Shown here: piece by piece, positions 1 to 11,801 of the stretch
Position numbering within the stretch: the stretch's first letter is position 1
How the letters are laid out: every line of letters begins with the position of its first letter
Origin: Pomphorhynchus laevis
Lineage: Eukaryota; Acanthocephala; Palaeacanthocephala; Echinorhynchida; Pomphorhynchidae
Direction of reading: 5' to 3'
Assembly (NCBI GenBank): GCA_012934845.2
Contig: WNNJ02000905.1
Coordinates: 104,053-168,052 of the forward strand
Length of the DNA stretch: 64,000 bases
Program-made: the position numbers and the translations under genes
Notes under the pieces: generated by a model
Database searches by the model: none
Seen by the model: the letters and a program-made list of their open reading frames with translations, nothing else
What the model was told of the DNA's origin: nothing

Positions 1-1740
1 ATGCGCCTACCACAGACGCCTAGCCTACAATGAGGCGTTTCGACCTTAGTTTACTCATCACTACATGGTGGTCTCATCAGTGTGGCCCTGTAGCTACACA
101 CTTAAACAGTACTTAATCATCACTAAACCTCTGAAAGGAGAACACTAACGCACGCTCCTCCACCAGTGACCAGCCTTACATCTGGTATGGTTTGCGTAAG
201 AAGTGGCTTCACAGGACAGCACGTGTACTATCGTTCCTTCCTTCATCAGCTTATTAAGGTTGGTAAACAAGCAACACGCTGGTATTCAGCTGAAGCACAA
301 TACACTAGCAAAAGCTCTCTAGCTACAAAGAATGAGCAAAGCTCTAGCGCAGATGCTAAGATTCAACATTCCACATATAGTGGTCATATGCATTGAAAAC
401 TACTGGTGACGTTATATTAATAAAAAAGACTTTCAATACTTTTTTAAATTAACACGATCAGGAAAGTATAAACCTGCATGCTTTAGTAATCAAATCAATC
501 AATAAGTAATCAATAATAATGGAATCAATCAATAAGTATTTCATTTAAGTAAAATTGTGAGATAAATTAATCTTATAAAAATAAATTAAAAATCATATTT
601 AGTAAAATTATCAATCATGATGTATATCACATATGGTAGTACTGCTATGAATCATACAGGAATAGCTCAATGTTTACTAGCAGTTAAACTCTTGCGGTTT
701 AATTCAAATATTTAATGAGAAAATAATTTATTTTATTTTTTCGTAATGTTAACATATTATATTAGTCATTGTATAATTTAGTAGCACAATTCAAATAGTA
801 CATTCCGGATTTATCACTGGCACCTTATATCTGCAAAGGTGATATTTATTGTCTCCGTTTTTAGCCTACGATTAGCTAGCATATATTGTTCACTGCGCTA
901 AAATGTTCCATAATGAGCAAACATTAAACTCCTTATCAACGGTGCCATATTCCAGAAAAATTGTGATGTTGACTTAGGTTAATCAATATTTGCACATTTT
1001 TAGTTTACTATATTATATATTTTTAATATATCGGCATTTTTGTAGATTCCCTATTTATTCTGTTGATAAATAAGGAATCACTGAATAATCATTTTTTACA
1101 TATAAAGTTTGACTTTGTCTTCAAATTTACTAATTAGCTTAATATCAACATTTTAATTACCGCCCATCTCGATGTTTTCAAATTAAATTTTAATTTCTAA
1201 AGAACATCATATTTTTACAAGAAAGCAAAAGCACAATGTAAATGGGAGATTTACATGATTTGAAGTTGTTGTCAATAAACTTTTTGTCAATCTCTTTTTT
1301 GTCATTATTTTATCCTGTTTGTCATTATTTTCTATCTAAAAAGTCAATTTATAAAAATTGATTTTTATTTTAAATTTAAACTATATATAAATATAAATTA
1401 TATAAAAATTTACAATTATTTATTGCTTATAATTATTATTTTTTACATTAGTTTTTATTTATACAATACGTAGACTCTGTTAGCTGATCTGATTGATCAG
1501 CTAACATAGTTAGCTGGTACATTAAAGAATCAGACTAAAGTATCAGGTCAATAAAACAAATAATTGTTAGTATTTTTAATCAATCACCATGCACTTGTTT
1601 TGCAGCGACGTATTTTTTTGCATTAGACGCATACAAATTCGCTTTGTTATCATTACAACACAAGGCTTTAGCCACAAGGACAGTTTTGTCTGCTCATCAA
1701 TAACTGAATTACAGTAAAATGCACACAACAAAAATAAAAA
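1..1740. other. AT-rich interval, no recognised gene
   Basis: I see no recognisable gene here. The only sizeable open stretch runs from an ATG at 187 to a stop at 394-396 on the plus strand (69 codons). Its product is not recognised, and a run of Ser/Lys/Gln makes up its C-terminal half; it may be a chance ORF or a host exon cut off by the window edge. From 420 on the sequence is very AT-rich with no coding signal. Confidence 0.5.
1479..1505. repeat. 11-bp-arm hairpin
   Basis: GTTAGCTGATC at 1479-1489 is exactly matched by GATCAGCTAAC at 1495-1505 around a 5-nt loop. It lies in AT-rich intergenic DNA just beyond the 3' side of LINE relic G1. No function is evident. Confidence 0.6.
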
Positions 1741-1744
1741 AAGT

Positions 1745-3050
1745 AAAAACTCAGATTCTTGGGTATGTAGTTCGAACGCTGCATTGATCAGCAAGGGTAA
1801 TCAAATTGCGGACAGATTTTTGAAATTCCTTGATCGTATTTGTGCATTCCAACTCTTCATGTAACATAGTCCACACTTTCAGGGCTTGATGCGACAGTCT
1901 GTGCACACTCGGGCATTTTCCATGATCTTGGGTTCTAAGACACAAGCTATGACCACGTTGACAACTGCGTCTATTAAGAATTACACGTTCATTAAGTAAT
2001 CTGTCATAACAATTGACAATCCTACGCATCGCAATCAATTCTAGATATATTAAGCGAGGTTGTATAGAACACACATAACTTTACGAGACGATCCGCGTAT
2101 GACATGCGAGCTAGTGTGATACATAACTTAGATATGCGTCTAAGGATGTTATCGAGAGGCTCCATTTCGCTTGGGTACACGGAAAAGCGGCCTGAATGTC
2201 ATATTCTATGAAGCCTTATTAAAGCATTAAACAACGTTTTGAAGCACTCAACATTTAGCAAATAAAAAGAATTTTTCATCATATACAGAAGGCGTCTGCT
2301 TTTAGCGCCTTTACTATCAGTGTTCATGTGTGTCTATAATGATAATTGAAGAACGAAACATATATCACGTGTGAAAGAAACTGAGTTGACCATACATGAT
2401 AATAACATATACCGAGAGTGCAATATACACTTACCAAATCGTAAGTGAACGCACTTATCAAAATTTAAACAAATACCAGTGAAATAACTCCATTCGTGAA
2501 TCACATTAAAATCTAGCTGCAATTTATGTGCGTCTAATTCTGATTCAACTTTTGTCCAAACCTTAAGATCGTCAGCAAAATCTAGGTACCTGCAACGCAG
2601 TTGAGCCAGTAATGTGTTTAGATGAATATTTAATAAAAGAGGCCCAAGAACAAAAACTTGATGCCCCACGCGGACACAATGTGATCGATGCGAAAAAACC
2701 TTTAATCCAATTCACTACAATTGGATTGATGTTATAATTTTTTAGCACTTCTTAAAGATGACAATGGAGTATACGATCAAAATCCTTGCTGAAATCTAGG
2801 AAAATACAATCCACAAACATACCTTCAGAAGCACTACCAACCCATTCTTCTCTTGCACAGAGCAGATTCGATAAGCACGACCTTCGTTTTGTGAAAACAT
2901 GTAAATTTGGATTTGTCAGTTTCGCTCGATGTAAGAAACTCACTTTGTATTTACAAATAATGCGCTCAAATACTTTGCTCAACAACAATGATTTTATTAA
3001 ATACATCAATAACCTATAAGTAGCATGCAAGAAAAAAAACAGATAGTCAT
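1745..3050 (-). mobile_element. CR1-like LINE relic G1 (RT portion)
   Basis: Minus-strand reverse transcriptase fragments survive in three open pieces (2752-3030, 2334-2669, 1751-2074). The first carries LLLSKVFERII, then the motif-A block IFLDFSKDFD (the family norm is DFSKAFD). The second has a worn VLGPLLL block (norm VPQGSVLGPLLF) and the catalytic-type FADDLKVW at about 2566-2590. The third holds the thumb-like C-terminal region with HEELECTNTIKEFQ. Several frameshifts and stops separate the pieces, so this is a pseudogene. The element is truncated on its 5' side near 3050, where E1 begins. The RT type (DFSKAFD, FADDLKVW) is that of the CR1/Jockey group. Confidence 0.75.
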
Positions 3051-3116
3051 ATCATAGTCAGAAAAAACGGCAGCACAATTTCGGTCTTCAACAATTCATG
3101 TCTTCTAATTTCTCTT

Positions 3117-3590
3117 CTATGGCCTCAAATCCATGGGGATCTGAGCCCACCAACCGATCCAACACGCCGCCTTCCGACTGAACCACCCGGGGTCTTTCAC
3201 CCCCCCCCGAAGAATCCAATCGGCGCGGACTATGCTGGGTAAACGAGAGACGAGGAGCTTAAGAAACCTTAGCCTTTGCTCTGGGGGACGTCCTCTAGAA
3301 AAGAAGACTAATCCCGAGATAGCCCAAGTGCCCCAGAGGCGCACCTGGGCTTTCCCTTTCAATGACAGATGTTGAGCCCGTTTCAGGGCCCACCTAGCTT
3401 TCTTCAGGATACATTTGAATCTATCCAGATCGGCTTTCGCCGACCAGTTCACCGTAACGGTGAACCCCAGGTATTTTACTCGACTTGTAAAGGTGGGGAG
3501 TGGTTCAGAGGCAAATATGGAGGAGAGCGCAGAGAGTGCTAGTCTCTTAAGTTTTTTCTTTGTTGCAGGGGAGCCATGAAAGACTACCAC
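3117..3590 (-). pseudogene. E1 ORF2 C-terminal domain
   Basis: 157 open codons continue the E1 polyprotein after the RT palm: VVFHGSPATKKKLKRLALSA, then VKYLGFTVTVNWSAKADLDR, then a basic Lys/Arg-rich stretch and a tail with several Trp residues. This is the thumb and C-terminal region. The same blocks recur in E2, E3 and E4. It ends at a stop at 3117-3119. Confidence 0.75.
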
Positions 3591-3766
3591 CTGCGATTTT
3601 GCAGAGTTTAAAATAAGATTGGACTTGGAGTATTTGGTCTTTTAATCTTAAAAAGAAACGGCTGATGTCCGAGACTACGTCTTTGCACCTCGTCCAGAGA
3701 AAAGGGCTATGGTATCATCGGCGTATACCACTAGAAATTGTTCACGTTTAAAAATTTTAAAGAGTT

Positions 3767-5590
3767 TCAATGGAAGCAGCAAGGAAACAAGATAGGAGAA
3801 AGAGGGGATCCTTTGGGCACACTCGTAATAGTGTAGAACTGACGCGCATCAGGGTCGTCTTCATAATTGAATAGCTTGGTGTACAAGCAGGTATCTCCAC
3901 CTCTGTTAAACAATTTCTCGCAAGGCAACCCCGAGAGACAATAAGAGAAGAGATAACAAAAGGGAATGGAGATGCGGTCAAATGCAGCAGAAAAGTCAAG
4001 GAAAACAGCCACAACTAAACGATGGCTATTATCCCGACAAAACTGCTCCACCTCACCAACTGCTGAATAGACCGAGCGTCCTTTGACGAACCCATGAAAA
4101 CCTAGAGGGATCAAATTACGCCTACTTAAATAGTCGCAGATTTTACGCGCAAGCGCTTTTTCGTAAATTGACACGAGGGCATTTTGAATCGAAATGGGTC
4201 GCAGATCTTTAGGGCATGAGCAGAATTTTTTCTTAGGAATAAAAACACGCTTACTAATATTGATGCCTGCTACATCGGATGGGGATGCTAAAAGCATTGT
4301 GACGGCCACCTCTCTTCTCTGATCAGCTGTCAAAAGCTGATAGACCCGAGAAGAAAGTGGAGCGATGGATTTGGAGGTGCCCGGGAGTGGACCCCAGGAG
4401 TTAAGGATATCCGTAACAGATAGATCCCTACTTCTGAAGTTACACCAAGGCGGGATTGGTTGAAGTGATTGGGTGGCTTCATAGTTGTGTATGGCTAGTG
4501 ACTCCTCTGAAACTTTATCAAGGCCTACATTCCCTATCCAACCCAATGCTCTATCCTTCCAGCAAACAAACTTCTTGAAAATCTTCCAAAAGGAAGACTG
4601 AGAAGGACTAAGGCGAGCAATACTCGTCCTATCCTTACTCAGCTGGAACCTATATCTAGTGCTCCAGTATTCATTCGAGAGAGCCTGTCTGGCGGAAACA
4701 GAGAGATTAGGGAGGTTCAGCAATTTCGCTAGGACCTTGAGTTTCGTCGGAGTGGGATTGTATATACGACCTTTATAAGTAGTCGATAAAATCGCGTTAG
4801 CTTGCGAAAAGAGGTAGGTATTAAATTCGGTCATACTCTCATTTCCTATTCTGGGAAAGAGTTGGATAGCCGCTTGAAAGAAAGCCACTCTGATCGGATC
4901 AAAGTGAAACCTCCTTCGAAGCAACGTATCTTCCTCAATTCTCCAACGAATTAGGTCATGAGAGGTGGACAATTGCTGGCGCGATTGCTCTGTGCAGAGG
5001 GGCTTTAACAACCACCTCGAGTGAAGCAGTAAAATATCGAGGACTGAATTTGTTGATATGCAATGAAAGGTAGGGGAAGGTGGTTTGTGAATAAGATAAC
5101 CGTTCCTAGCTCTGCGAAGTGCTGCATTGATCCAACGACCAGTTCTGTCGTTGAAATCTCCAAGTATCATGTCGTAGCCGCTGTCGATAATACTATCCAG
5201 GGTGACACGGTTTTTGTGTATCTCCCCAGGACGGATGTAGACATTGGCAAGACTGAGGCGTTTACCGTTCTTACAGAGTGAAACTACTAAACAAGACATG
5301 GCTGGACATGAATAGTTTAATAGGAGGGAGGACCTTAAAGAGCACTTAATTAAGGTCAAGAGTCCTTGAGATGAAGATGAGTGAGGAGGGGTTATGTACG
5401 GAGTATAGTGGGAACAAATGTGCTTTGGGATAAATCGAGTAATGTCCTGGGGTAGACGGATAGACCGCGTCTCCTGGAGGACTATAACATCTGCATCTCT
5501 ACCGGATAGAAGTCTAAGGGCAGAAGCACCTCCCGAATTCTACTGAAGGATATTCAGTGAAAAAGACTCACGATTACTCTGCATTGTGGT
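3767..5590 (-). pseudogene. E1 ORF2: APE endonuclease and RT
   Basis: The open piece at 3767-5359 (530 codons) is the core, and the endonuclease N-terminus is readable upstream to about 5590, with DVIVLQETRS supplying the catalytic Glu. The endonuclease continues with MILGDFNDRTGRW and VLDILLL; the usual SDH signature appears as SHDLIRW. RT follows: PKDLRPISIQN, then VAVFLDFSAAFDRIS (motif A), then VPKGSPLSPILF (the Gln of VPQGSPLSP is Lys here; E2 and E3 keep Gln). Motif C, YADD, is readable at about 3713-3730, outside the open piece, so at least one frameshift lies between 3590 and 3767. The missing Gln and the breaks argue that it is dead. Confidence 0.8.
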
Positions 5591-5689
5591 GGATTAGTTT
5601 GATGTGGGATTGCCTACCTAGAAGGAGCTAGGAACGGGAAGGTTCCCCTTTCCCGTCACTAGAATTATCTGGGGCAGGTACTTGCCCAT

Positions 5690-6800
5690 AGGCAACATCT
5701 TGATTTCCCCTTATTTTTTATTCTTCAGGAGATTGCCAATATTGATAGGAGGGATAGGATGAGCAGAAGCCCCCCTCTTTTTGGATGATGGAATTGCCGT
5801 TGATGATGGAATAGTAGGGTTAGTACAGAATGTGGCAACAACAGAGGATACTAAAACTTCTATCTTCTTATACATTGTTTCTATATGTATATCAATTGCT
5901 CGCATGAGATCATCGTCCCTCGTACGAGTGGCAGCATTTGCAAAGGTACCAGATTTCGGTTGGGCAGCAGACTTGTTAAATCCGCCTTGATATAATTTAA
6001 AATGTCTGCATTTTCTGCTCCATGCAGGATGGCTCCCCCACAGTTAGATCATAATGGAGGGGATACACATTTTTCTCCTGTCAACAAAGCCGGACACTGG
6101 GGGGAGCCACACACCCCACATGTCGATGACTCACTGCAGCTTGAGGCCCATTTGTGGCACCGACTGCAGTGCGGATATGTGAACTCTTCTTTGTCAATGA
6201 TTGTAAATCTGAGATTAAATCCCATGAAGGGATTACAAGCTGAATTAGCCAGCGATTCAGCCCCCTCTAGGGAAGCGGAACAAAATCCAACTGGTATTTG
6301 ATGTCCGCTCTTGCCTATTATTGAACGGAAGTTCGATATTTTAAATGTTTATTTTTGTAACTCGATATCATTCTCTTCCAATTGACAAGGGAGGTTAGAT
6401 ACTTTTAGAGTGGCAAGTATGGGTTTAGAGTATATGGACCCATACTCCGACAGGGAAGATTCGATGTATTTAATATACCCCTTTAAGAGGTCTGAGGTGG
6501 TAAACGAAATCTTTAGTTCAGTTTCATAAAGTTTTACCGAGTTGAAAATGATTCTATTTGATAGTTGCTCTGTAAACGGCCGTAGAAAGAAATTAAACAA
6601 TAAATGCCTTTCCATAGGCTTTTTGATCTTTATAATTATCAGATTTTTTAGTAAATCTGATAACTAAAAAATATCTGGGGGAAGTACTTCCCCATCCCTA
6701 GCAGCAATTGAAAACTCACTAACCTTTGGAACAGGCGATTTCAGAGCAGCATTTACCTGTATTTCGTCATGTTCCTTTGTTTTTACTAGAAAATTGACTA
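5690..6800 (-). pseudogene. E1 ORF1 relic, gag-like with cysteine knuckles
   Basis: Broken minus-strand ORF1. The piece at 6349-6615 includes the block LATLKVSNLP, which corresponds to ATIKINNMP in the ORF1 piece of E4. Between about 6180 and 6060 the minus strand reads a cysteine/histidine cluster, HCSRCHKWASSCSE followed by CGVCGSPQC and GEKC, which fits tandem zinc knuckles of gag-like LINE ORF1 proteins. The frame then degrades toward 5700. Such proteins bind element RNA in known families. The start is uncertain; by comparison with E4 it lies near 6800. Confidence 0.6.
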
Positions 6801-8400
6801 GAAAACTGTTTTTTTACAATCCTTCGTTCCTCCGACACGCTTGTTCGTACTCATTTTTAGAAATTTATGAATCACTTTGCTCACAATACCGGTTAAGCTT
6901 ACAAGTATGTAGCTTTTGAGAATGTTAATGTCACCCTTCTTAAATATTGGAACAACATCAGCGCATTTCCAGTATAGCGAAAGCTTACAAGTCTCAAGCG
7001 ACAGTTGAAACAACTTTGCCTATTGATGAGCTAGAAGATGACGTAAATTATGAACTGGCATAGGGTGAATGTTATCTGGCCCTGATGACAAATACATCGA
7101 TAAACTGGTTAGCTCATCATATATCGAAGATGGTGGTACTACAATAGGCGTGTATGAAAATGTGGCGTTAATATGAGCAATGGTGTCTCCTGAATTGTGA
7201 CAAATAGTCATTTTCCAGCCGAAATGTATCAGCAAAAGCGTCTGCGATCATTGCGCTAGAGTCGATAATTTCATCGCCGAGCTTTAGCGTCGATTTAAGC
7301 GGTCTAAGACATTTACTTCTGTGACATACAACAAAAATATTTTCGGGGCTAAGTGGATTGAGTTAATTATTTTGGACTCGTAGAGGAGTATTTTCTTATC
7401 TCGAAGCCTAGCATACTGATTTCGACAAAGCATTATACTTAGAACGATATGTTGGGTCGGACGGTATATCCTGTATATGATATTCCTGTTACGTATAAAC
7501 GTTTCAATTCAGAATCAAATCATGGAGGTATCCATCGTTTAGTAATCATTATACACTACTCAGGGACAAAGCGATTAGAAATTAGTATTAACTTCTCGCG
7601 AATGTTTTGACATTGATCATAGATGTCAGTAGCATATGTTTCAAACGAGATAGAGATTGCATACTCAACAAGTGATGCTCTATCTATACAGTGCCACATA
7701 CATTTAGACAATACAGTTTCGACGTTATCACAAGACTGCATTCCAAATATGTTGACATCAAACAAGATGCTTCCTCGAGAGATCCAAAAACCATTTTTAA
7801 GAGACGAGGTTGACCACTATTATTATCACGCCTTCTTAGACGGAAAGTTTTTTCACTTTGAGAGTTGCAGCAATACTTTCTACGCTTTTAACAAGCATGT
7901 TAGATAATATTTTACGTATCGATGTTACGTCGTCATCTAAACGGCCTTGAACACTACTCGAATTCGATTCTACTACAGACGCGAAAATGACGCATTTAGA
8001 TCTATTGTCTCATTTGCGTTTAAAATTACCATTTGATAAGTGGCTGGAGTTTCATCTATGGAACCCGATAAACTATGGTCATCAACGGGTACACCAACAT
8101 ACCCGTCTGAAAATTGATGAACATGTGCCTGTCGTTTCTGCTCATAGGTCAGTGATGTTGGTAGGTTTATCTTGATGCTCAAATAATTAATCGGTAAGTG
8201 ATCTTGATAACTGGGAAGGGCTCGAAAATTGCGGAGTACTGACATCCTTTTCGAACATACATATATTCGAATTGTCAAAAGGGGAACGAAATAGTGTTGA
8301 TTGTGAAGTACACTGTTCGGATCGATAATGTGGATCTCTTGTAATTGACTGTGTGGATGCTTGTCTGTCTTCAGAATCGTGATAATCGCAAGACGACAAC
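6798..8400 (-). mobile_element. CR1-like LINE relic G2 (EN end to RT start)
   Basis: Minus-strand fragments of a CR1/Jockey-type ORF2. The upstream part (about 8278-7973) has a worn endonuclease end, with DHLPINYLSIKI in place of SDHLPI. The part at 7235-7020 has LSSGPDNIHPM, the RT N-terminal block usually read as SSGPDGIP. The part at 7013-6798 has LYWKCADVVPIFKKGDINI and then LVSLTGIVSKVIHKFL, equivalent to RPVSLTSIVSKVFEKIL. The frames are broken many times. It ends where E1 begins. G1 on the far side of E1 starts at the same RT motif (LLLSKVFERII), so the two are either one element split by E1 with a short duplicated stretch, or two separate relics. Confidence 0.7.
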
Positions 8401-8540
8401 CGTTTGATTTAGTTGTACATTGATTTTGTTGAACTTTATTATTCGCTGTAAATAATTCGGTTGAAAGTTGATTATAGCAACATATGTAGCTTATTAGATA
8501 ATATCAATGATTGTTGTCATATAATTTTATCTCCGGGGTT
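8401..8540. other. Short AT-rich spacer
   Basis: AT-rich DNA between G2 and the 3' end of B1 with no recognised feature. Confidence 0.4.
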
Positions 8541-8561
8541 GACATATTTAAAAAAATAAAA

Positions 8562-9104
8562 CTATTTTTCTAACGTGGCAAATGCGTGCCAGCGCACGCT
8601 TACATGACCACAACAAACAAAAATGTAAATCATGTGTCGAGAAGGTGTGAACGGAGGAGGTGTTTGAATGTGATAAAGGAGGGGCGCGGCGGACGTCGAG
8701 AGGGAGTTGATTCCAGGCGAGTGAGGCGGCGACGAGGAAGGATCGGAGACCGTAGTTGTTGGAGTAATTGGGAACGTGGAGTAAGAGGAAATTACGGGAA
8801 CGAAGCGATAGCGAGGTGGGTGAGTGTCGTCTAAGAAAGGTTGGTTGATGAACGATGGGGAGCCGACAGCGATGAGACAGAAAGTTACGAGAAGAAGGCG
8901 GAGTTTGATACGGATGTGGATGGTGGGCCAGGAGAGTTGGGCAAAATATGTGGATGTGTGGTCGAAGCGACGGAGACGAAAGAGCACTCGAACGGCAGAG
9001 TTGATTATTCGTTGTAGGGGTAGGATGATGGATTTTGGAGAATTGGCGAAAAGGCTAAGGCAGTAATCGATTTTAGGAAAAAGAAGCGTTGAAAGAAGGG
9101 ACAT
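8562..9104 (-). pseudogene. B1 ORF2 C-terminal region
   Basis: 180 open codons on the minus strand. It starts with SLLSTLLFPKIDYCLSLFAN and continues RIINSAVRVLFRLRRFDHTS, the post-RT thumb region that A1 and C also carry (for example LISSLLFSRLDYCLSLFSNS in A1). The 3' part of the open frame runs on into the 3' UTR and hairpin, because a frameshift has moved it off the true stop. Confidence 0.7.
8584..8599 (-). ncRNA. 3'-terminal stem-loop of LINE B1
   Basis: GCGTGC (8584-8589) pairs with GCACGC (8594-8599) around CAGC. The hairpin lies a few bases inside the B1 3' end and is followed on the minus strand by ATTTGCCACGTTAG. The same position holds a hairpin in A1, A2, B2, C and, in shorter form, D1 and D2. 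In known LINEs such 3' structures are recognised by the RT; that role here is an inference. Confidence 0.6.
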
Positions 9105-9311
9105 ACAAGAACGGAAGTCGATAAGAAGGCGGATACGGCGGATGTCACGGAGAATTAAGTTAGACGAGCGGACCTTGTCACGGACGAAGGGTTTAAGAGA
9201 AAGGTGATCATCGAAATGGAAGCCTAAGAAAGTGAGATTGTGGACTATGGGGATGATCGATGAGGCAAAAGATACAGTGAGAGGAGATATGTTTGATTTA
9301 CGGGGGAGGAT

Positions 9312-9796
9312 CTACATTAATTTGGACTTGTCGGGGTTTAGAACAAGATGGAGATTGGAGAGACGTTTGTAGATAGAAGAAAGATAGTTGGAGGCAGAAA
9401 TGCCGATATCGTGTATGCGATGTGCGGGTGCATGAGCATAGATGAGGATGTCATCGGCGTATTGCATGACGTTAAAGGAGTAAGGTTTGATAAACGGAGA
9501 GAGATCGCCAAGCAAAAGAGAGAAAAACAGGGGACATTGAACAGAACCTTGTGGGACCCCGCAAAAGATAGGGATGGGAGGGGAGGATGATGAATTAGAA
9601 CAGACGCGAAAGGAACGGTCGGAAGATATGAGGCAAACCATGCTACGGAGGAGGAAGAAAAGCCGTAATCATAACGAAGGCGAGAAAGGAGGACGGAGTG
9701 GTCGACAATGTCGAATGCGGAGGAGAGGTCGAGGGAGATGAGAACACTATATAGAGCCTTGTCTCGAGAAATGAGTAAGTCGTTGTAAACTTTCAT
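9312..9796 (-). pseudogene. B1 ORF2 RT palm, two overlapping frames
   Basis: The frame at 9338-9796 has MKVYNDLLISRDKALYSVLI, then SLDLSSAFDIVDHSVLLSRL (motif A). The frame at 9312-9641 carries GVPQGSVQCPLFFSLLLGDL and then VMQYADDILIYAHAPAH (motif C with both Asp). A frameshift separates the motif-A and motif-C frames, so this copy cannot make a contiguous RT. Confidence 0.75.
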
Positions 9797-10088
9797 GCAG
9801 GCGATTTCTGTGGAGTGATTAGAGCGGAAAGCGGATTGGAAAGGGTGGTACAGATTGGATGAAAAGAGATAAGCGTTGATCTGTATTAAGATGAGGCGTT
9901 CTAAGAGCTTAGAGAGAGTAGGAGTAGTGAAATGGGGCTATAGCTAGAAAGAAGGGAGGGGTCCAGCGATTGTTTCTTAACGAGAGGACGAACAATTGCG
10001 GATTTCCAGTGTGAAGGGAATATACGACTGCGGATAGACGAGTTAAACAAGGTTATGAGAAACGGGGATATGGATAAACATATGGGTT

Positions 10089-10895
10089 TTAATATGTGAG
10101 TAGGCAGGATATCGGCAGGTGAGGTTTTGTTGGGCAAGGACATGAGGACAGATGATACTTCTGTAGGTGAGACAGGGAGAAGATGAAAGAGTTCCGGAAG
10201 GATGAGATTAGACTGGGCAGAGTGGGATAGGATGGAGACCGGGGTGTGAGAGAGCAACGTGGATACTTTAGTCTGGAGAAATGACAAATAATCATTGGCA
10301 TTGATGTTGCACGGCGAAGAGGAGCGAGCAAGGATTGAGTTAAAAGTATGTCATAGAGTCTTAGAGTTGAATGAAGTGATGATTTTATGCTGCCAGAAGG
10401 AGTTGCATTTGGTACGTAGTAGGTTGAGATGAGACCGGCGAAGAGCAAGATAGGAATCACGGAAAGACGGAGTGATCGAGCAGAAATCACTTCTGAGAGA
10501 GCGGTGATAGACTCAAAAAGCATGGCGGAGTCGACGCTTTGAGAGTAGGCATTGGATGTCAAACCATGGGCACGGTGCAAGCGACGGTGTGGGTGAGACT
10601 TGAAGGACATGATAAGATCGAGAGTGGATGTGTATTCAGAGTCGAAAAGAAAGGCGAGATCGTGAGTAGATGAATATGTTATTGTGGGATAGGATAGAGA
10701 CGATTTGAGTAAGGCAGAGCGGAGAAGGGCGAGGTCAAGATTTCTCCCAGGGCGACGTAGGATTATAGGTGTGGGAGGAGGGGTGTGGTTGTGAGTGAGA
10801 TCGAGGGTGACGAGAAAGTGATCGGATAGACCATGATCAGAGATGGACAGTGAGGTGTATGCAGCAAAATGATCAGGGTAGATCAAAATTGCCAT
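10089..10895 (-). pseudogene. B1 ORF2 endonuclease end and linker
   Basis: 268 open codons. The early segment SISDHGLSDHFLVTLDL contains the SDH signature that ends APE-type endonucleases. The linker has RSALLKSSLSYP and FDSEYTSTLD, matching A1 (CTALLNSSLFSLPLN, FDSELTSILN). The frame then departs from the true one, and the element frame resumes at 10,287-9901 with LPNKTSPADILPTHILKP. The endonuclease N-terminus, with its catalytic Asn and Glu, is not found; it lay where the unrecognised DNA at 10,930-11,800 now is. Confidence 0.7.
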
Positions 10896-10929
10896 TTCTG
10901 AAACGTGGATCCATTTCTGAAACGTGTAT

Positions 10930-11800
10930 GTATTATTATTCTTAGACCACCTAGGAGATAATGCTCATACGGTAGCATCACAAAATACAAAAAAGCACAA
11001 AAGAAGACACAAAGGAACTAAAACATGAAGGGTTGAGATTCACGGTATTTTCTTCATTAACATTAGTTTTGACTTGGTTCACACTATTTACATAAGAAAG
11101 TTATTTCATTCCTTGGTAACTCTGTCCTTTAGGCTGTTGAGCCTTTTCTACAACCTGCAAAACGGATTTATAGTGAATTCATGTCCTCACGTACGAGTTT
11201 CCATTCGCAAAGGAAAATAAAATGAATTAGACTTGTAGGATCATTAACACCCTGCCATGTGACAACAACATCCTCCACTCTTCGCTTAAGAGACATTGGC
11301 TTCATATTTAGAGCGATAAGCGGTCATGGTAGGGGAGATCCCGTGACCTGAAACACATTTGGTTGCTTTTCTGAGCACTCTCTCTATCTGAAGATCTTCA
11401 TTTCTATTTACTGGAGATGACACTTTTAATTAATGTACAACAAAATCACCTCTTCTTTAAACATATATTAGCCAAGAACGATCATGCCCTTCGTTCGAAT
11501 GTGATAACACATCAAGTCGTTAGTTAAATCATCCCGTCGTTAGCTAAATGAACACCTTCCGTATCAACACCTTCCTTTGTGATCTGAGAGTATGTATGAT
11601 TATTCAATTTTTCACTAATTGAATCAGATAGCTTATCATTATCAGCCTTGTAATGCAAGATAGTTAAGTAGGAGCGATGTGATGCCATGCAGAATTCACA
11701 AATACACTTCTTGTTGGCAATAAGATGTTAATTAGTCATAATATCAGATGAATTCGTCATGCCGTCAATTCGTCAAAATATCATCCGCAACTTGTTAGCT
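10930..11800. other. Unrecognised segment inside B1
   Basis: This stretch replaces the B1 endonuclease N-terminus and much of ORF1. It shows no coding signal on either strand and no terminal inverted repeats that I can see. At 10,897-10,930 a 16-bp sequence, CCATTTCTGAAACGTG, occurs twice 18 bp apart, right at the junction. The segment may be a non-autonomous insertion, or flanking DNA joined by deletion. Confidence 0.4.
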
Positions 11801-11801
11801 G

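Larger units (their letters stand above)
3075..6800 (-). mobile_element. LINE copy E1, I-clade-like, nearly full length
   Basis: This is the longest of the four family E copies. Reading on the minus strand it holds a gag-like ORF1 relic (about 6800-5690), an ORF2 with APE endonuclease and reverse transcriptase (about 5590-3600), and a C-terminal tail (3590-3117). Family membership follows from near-identical protein blocks in E2, E3 and E4, such as VKYLGFT and WSAKADLDR. The gag-like ORF1 with cysteine fingers and the RT motifs suggest the I/R1 group; the clade call is an inference. It sits between two CR1-like relics (G1 and G2) and probably inserted into or next to them. Confidence 0.8.

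Noticed and set aside
187-396. 69-codon ORF with RWYS text as a mitochondrial-targeted protein exon
   Set aside because: No recognised domain, no splice context that I can support, and the second half is low complexity.
5063-5281. Plus-strand open frame inside E1
   Set aside because: It is antisense to the well-supported E1 endonuclease frame.
10896-10930. Plus-strand text IAISETWIHF, like a LINE endonuclease motif
   Set aside because: Only about ten residues, ended at once by a stop and overlapping a 16-bp duplication; too short to support a separate element.
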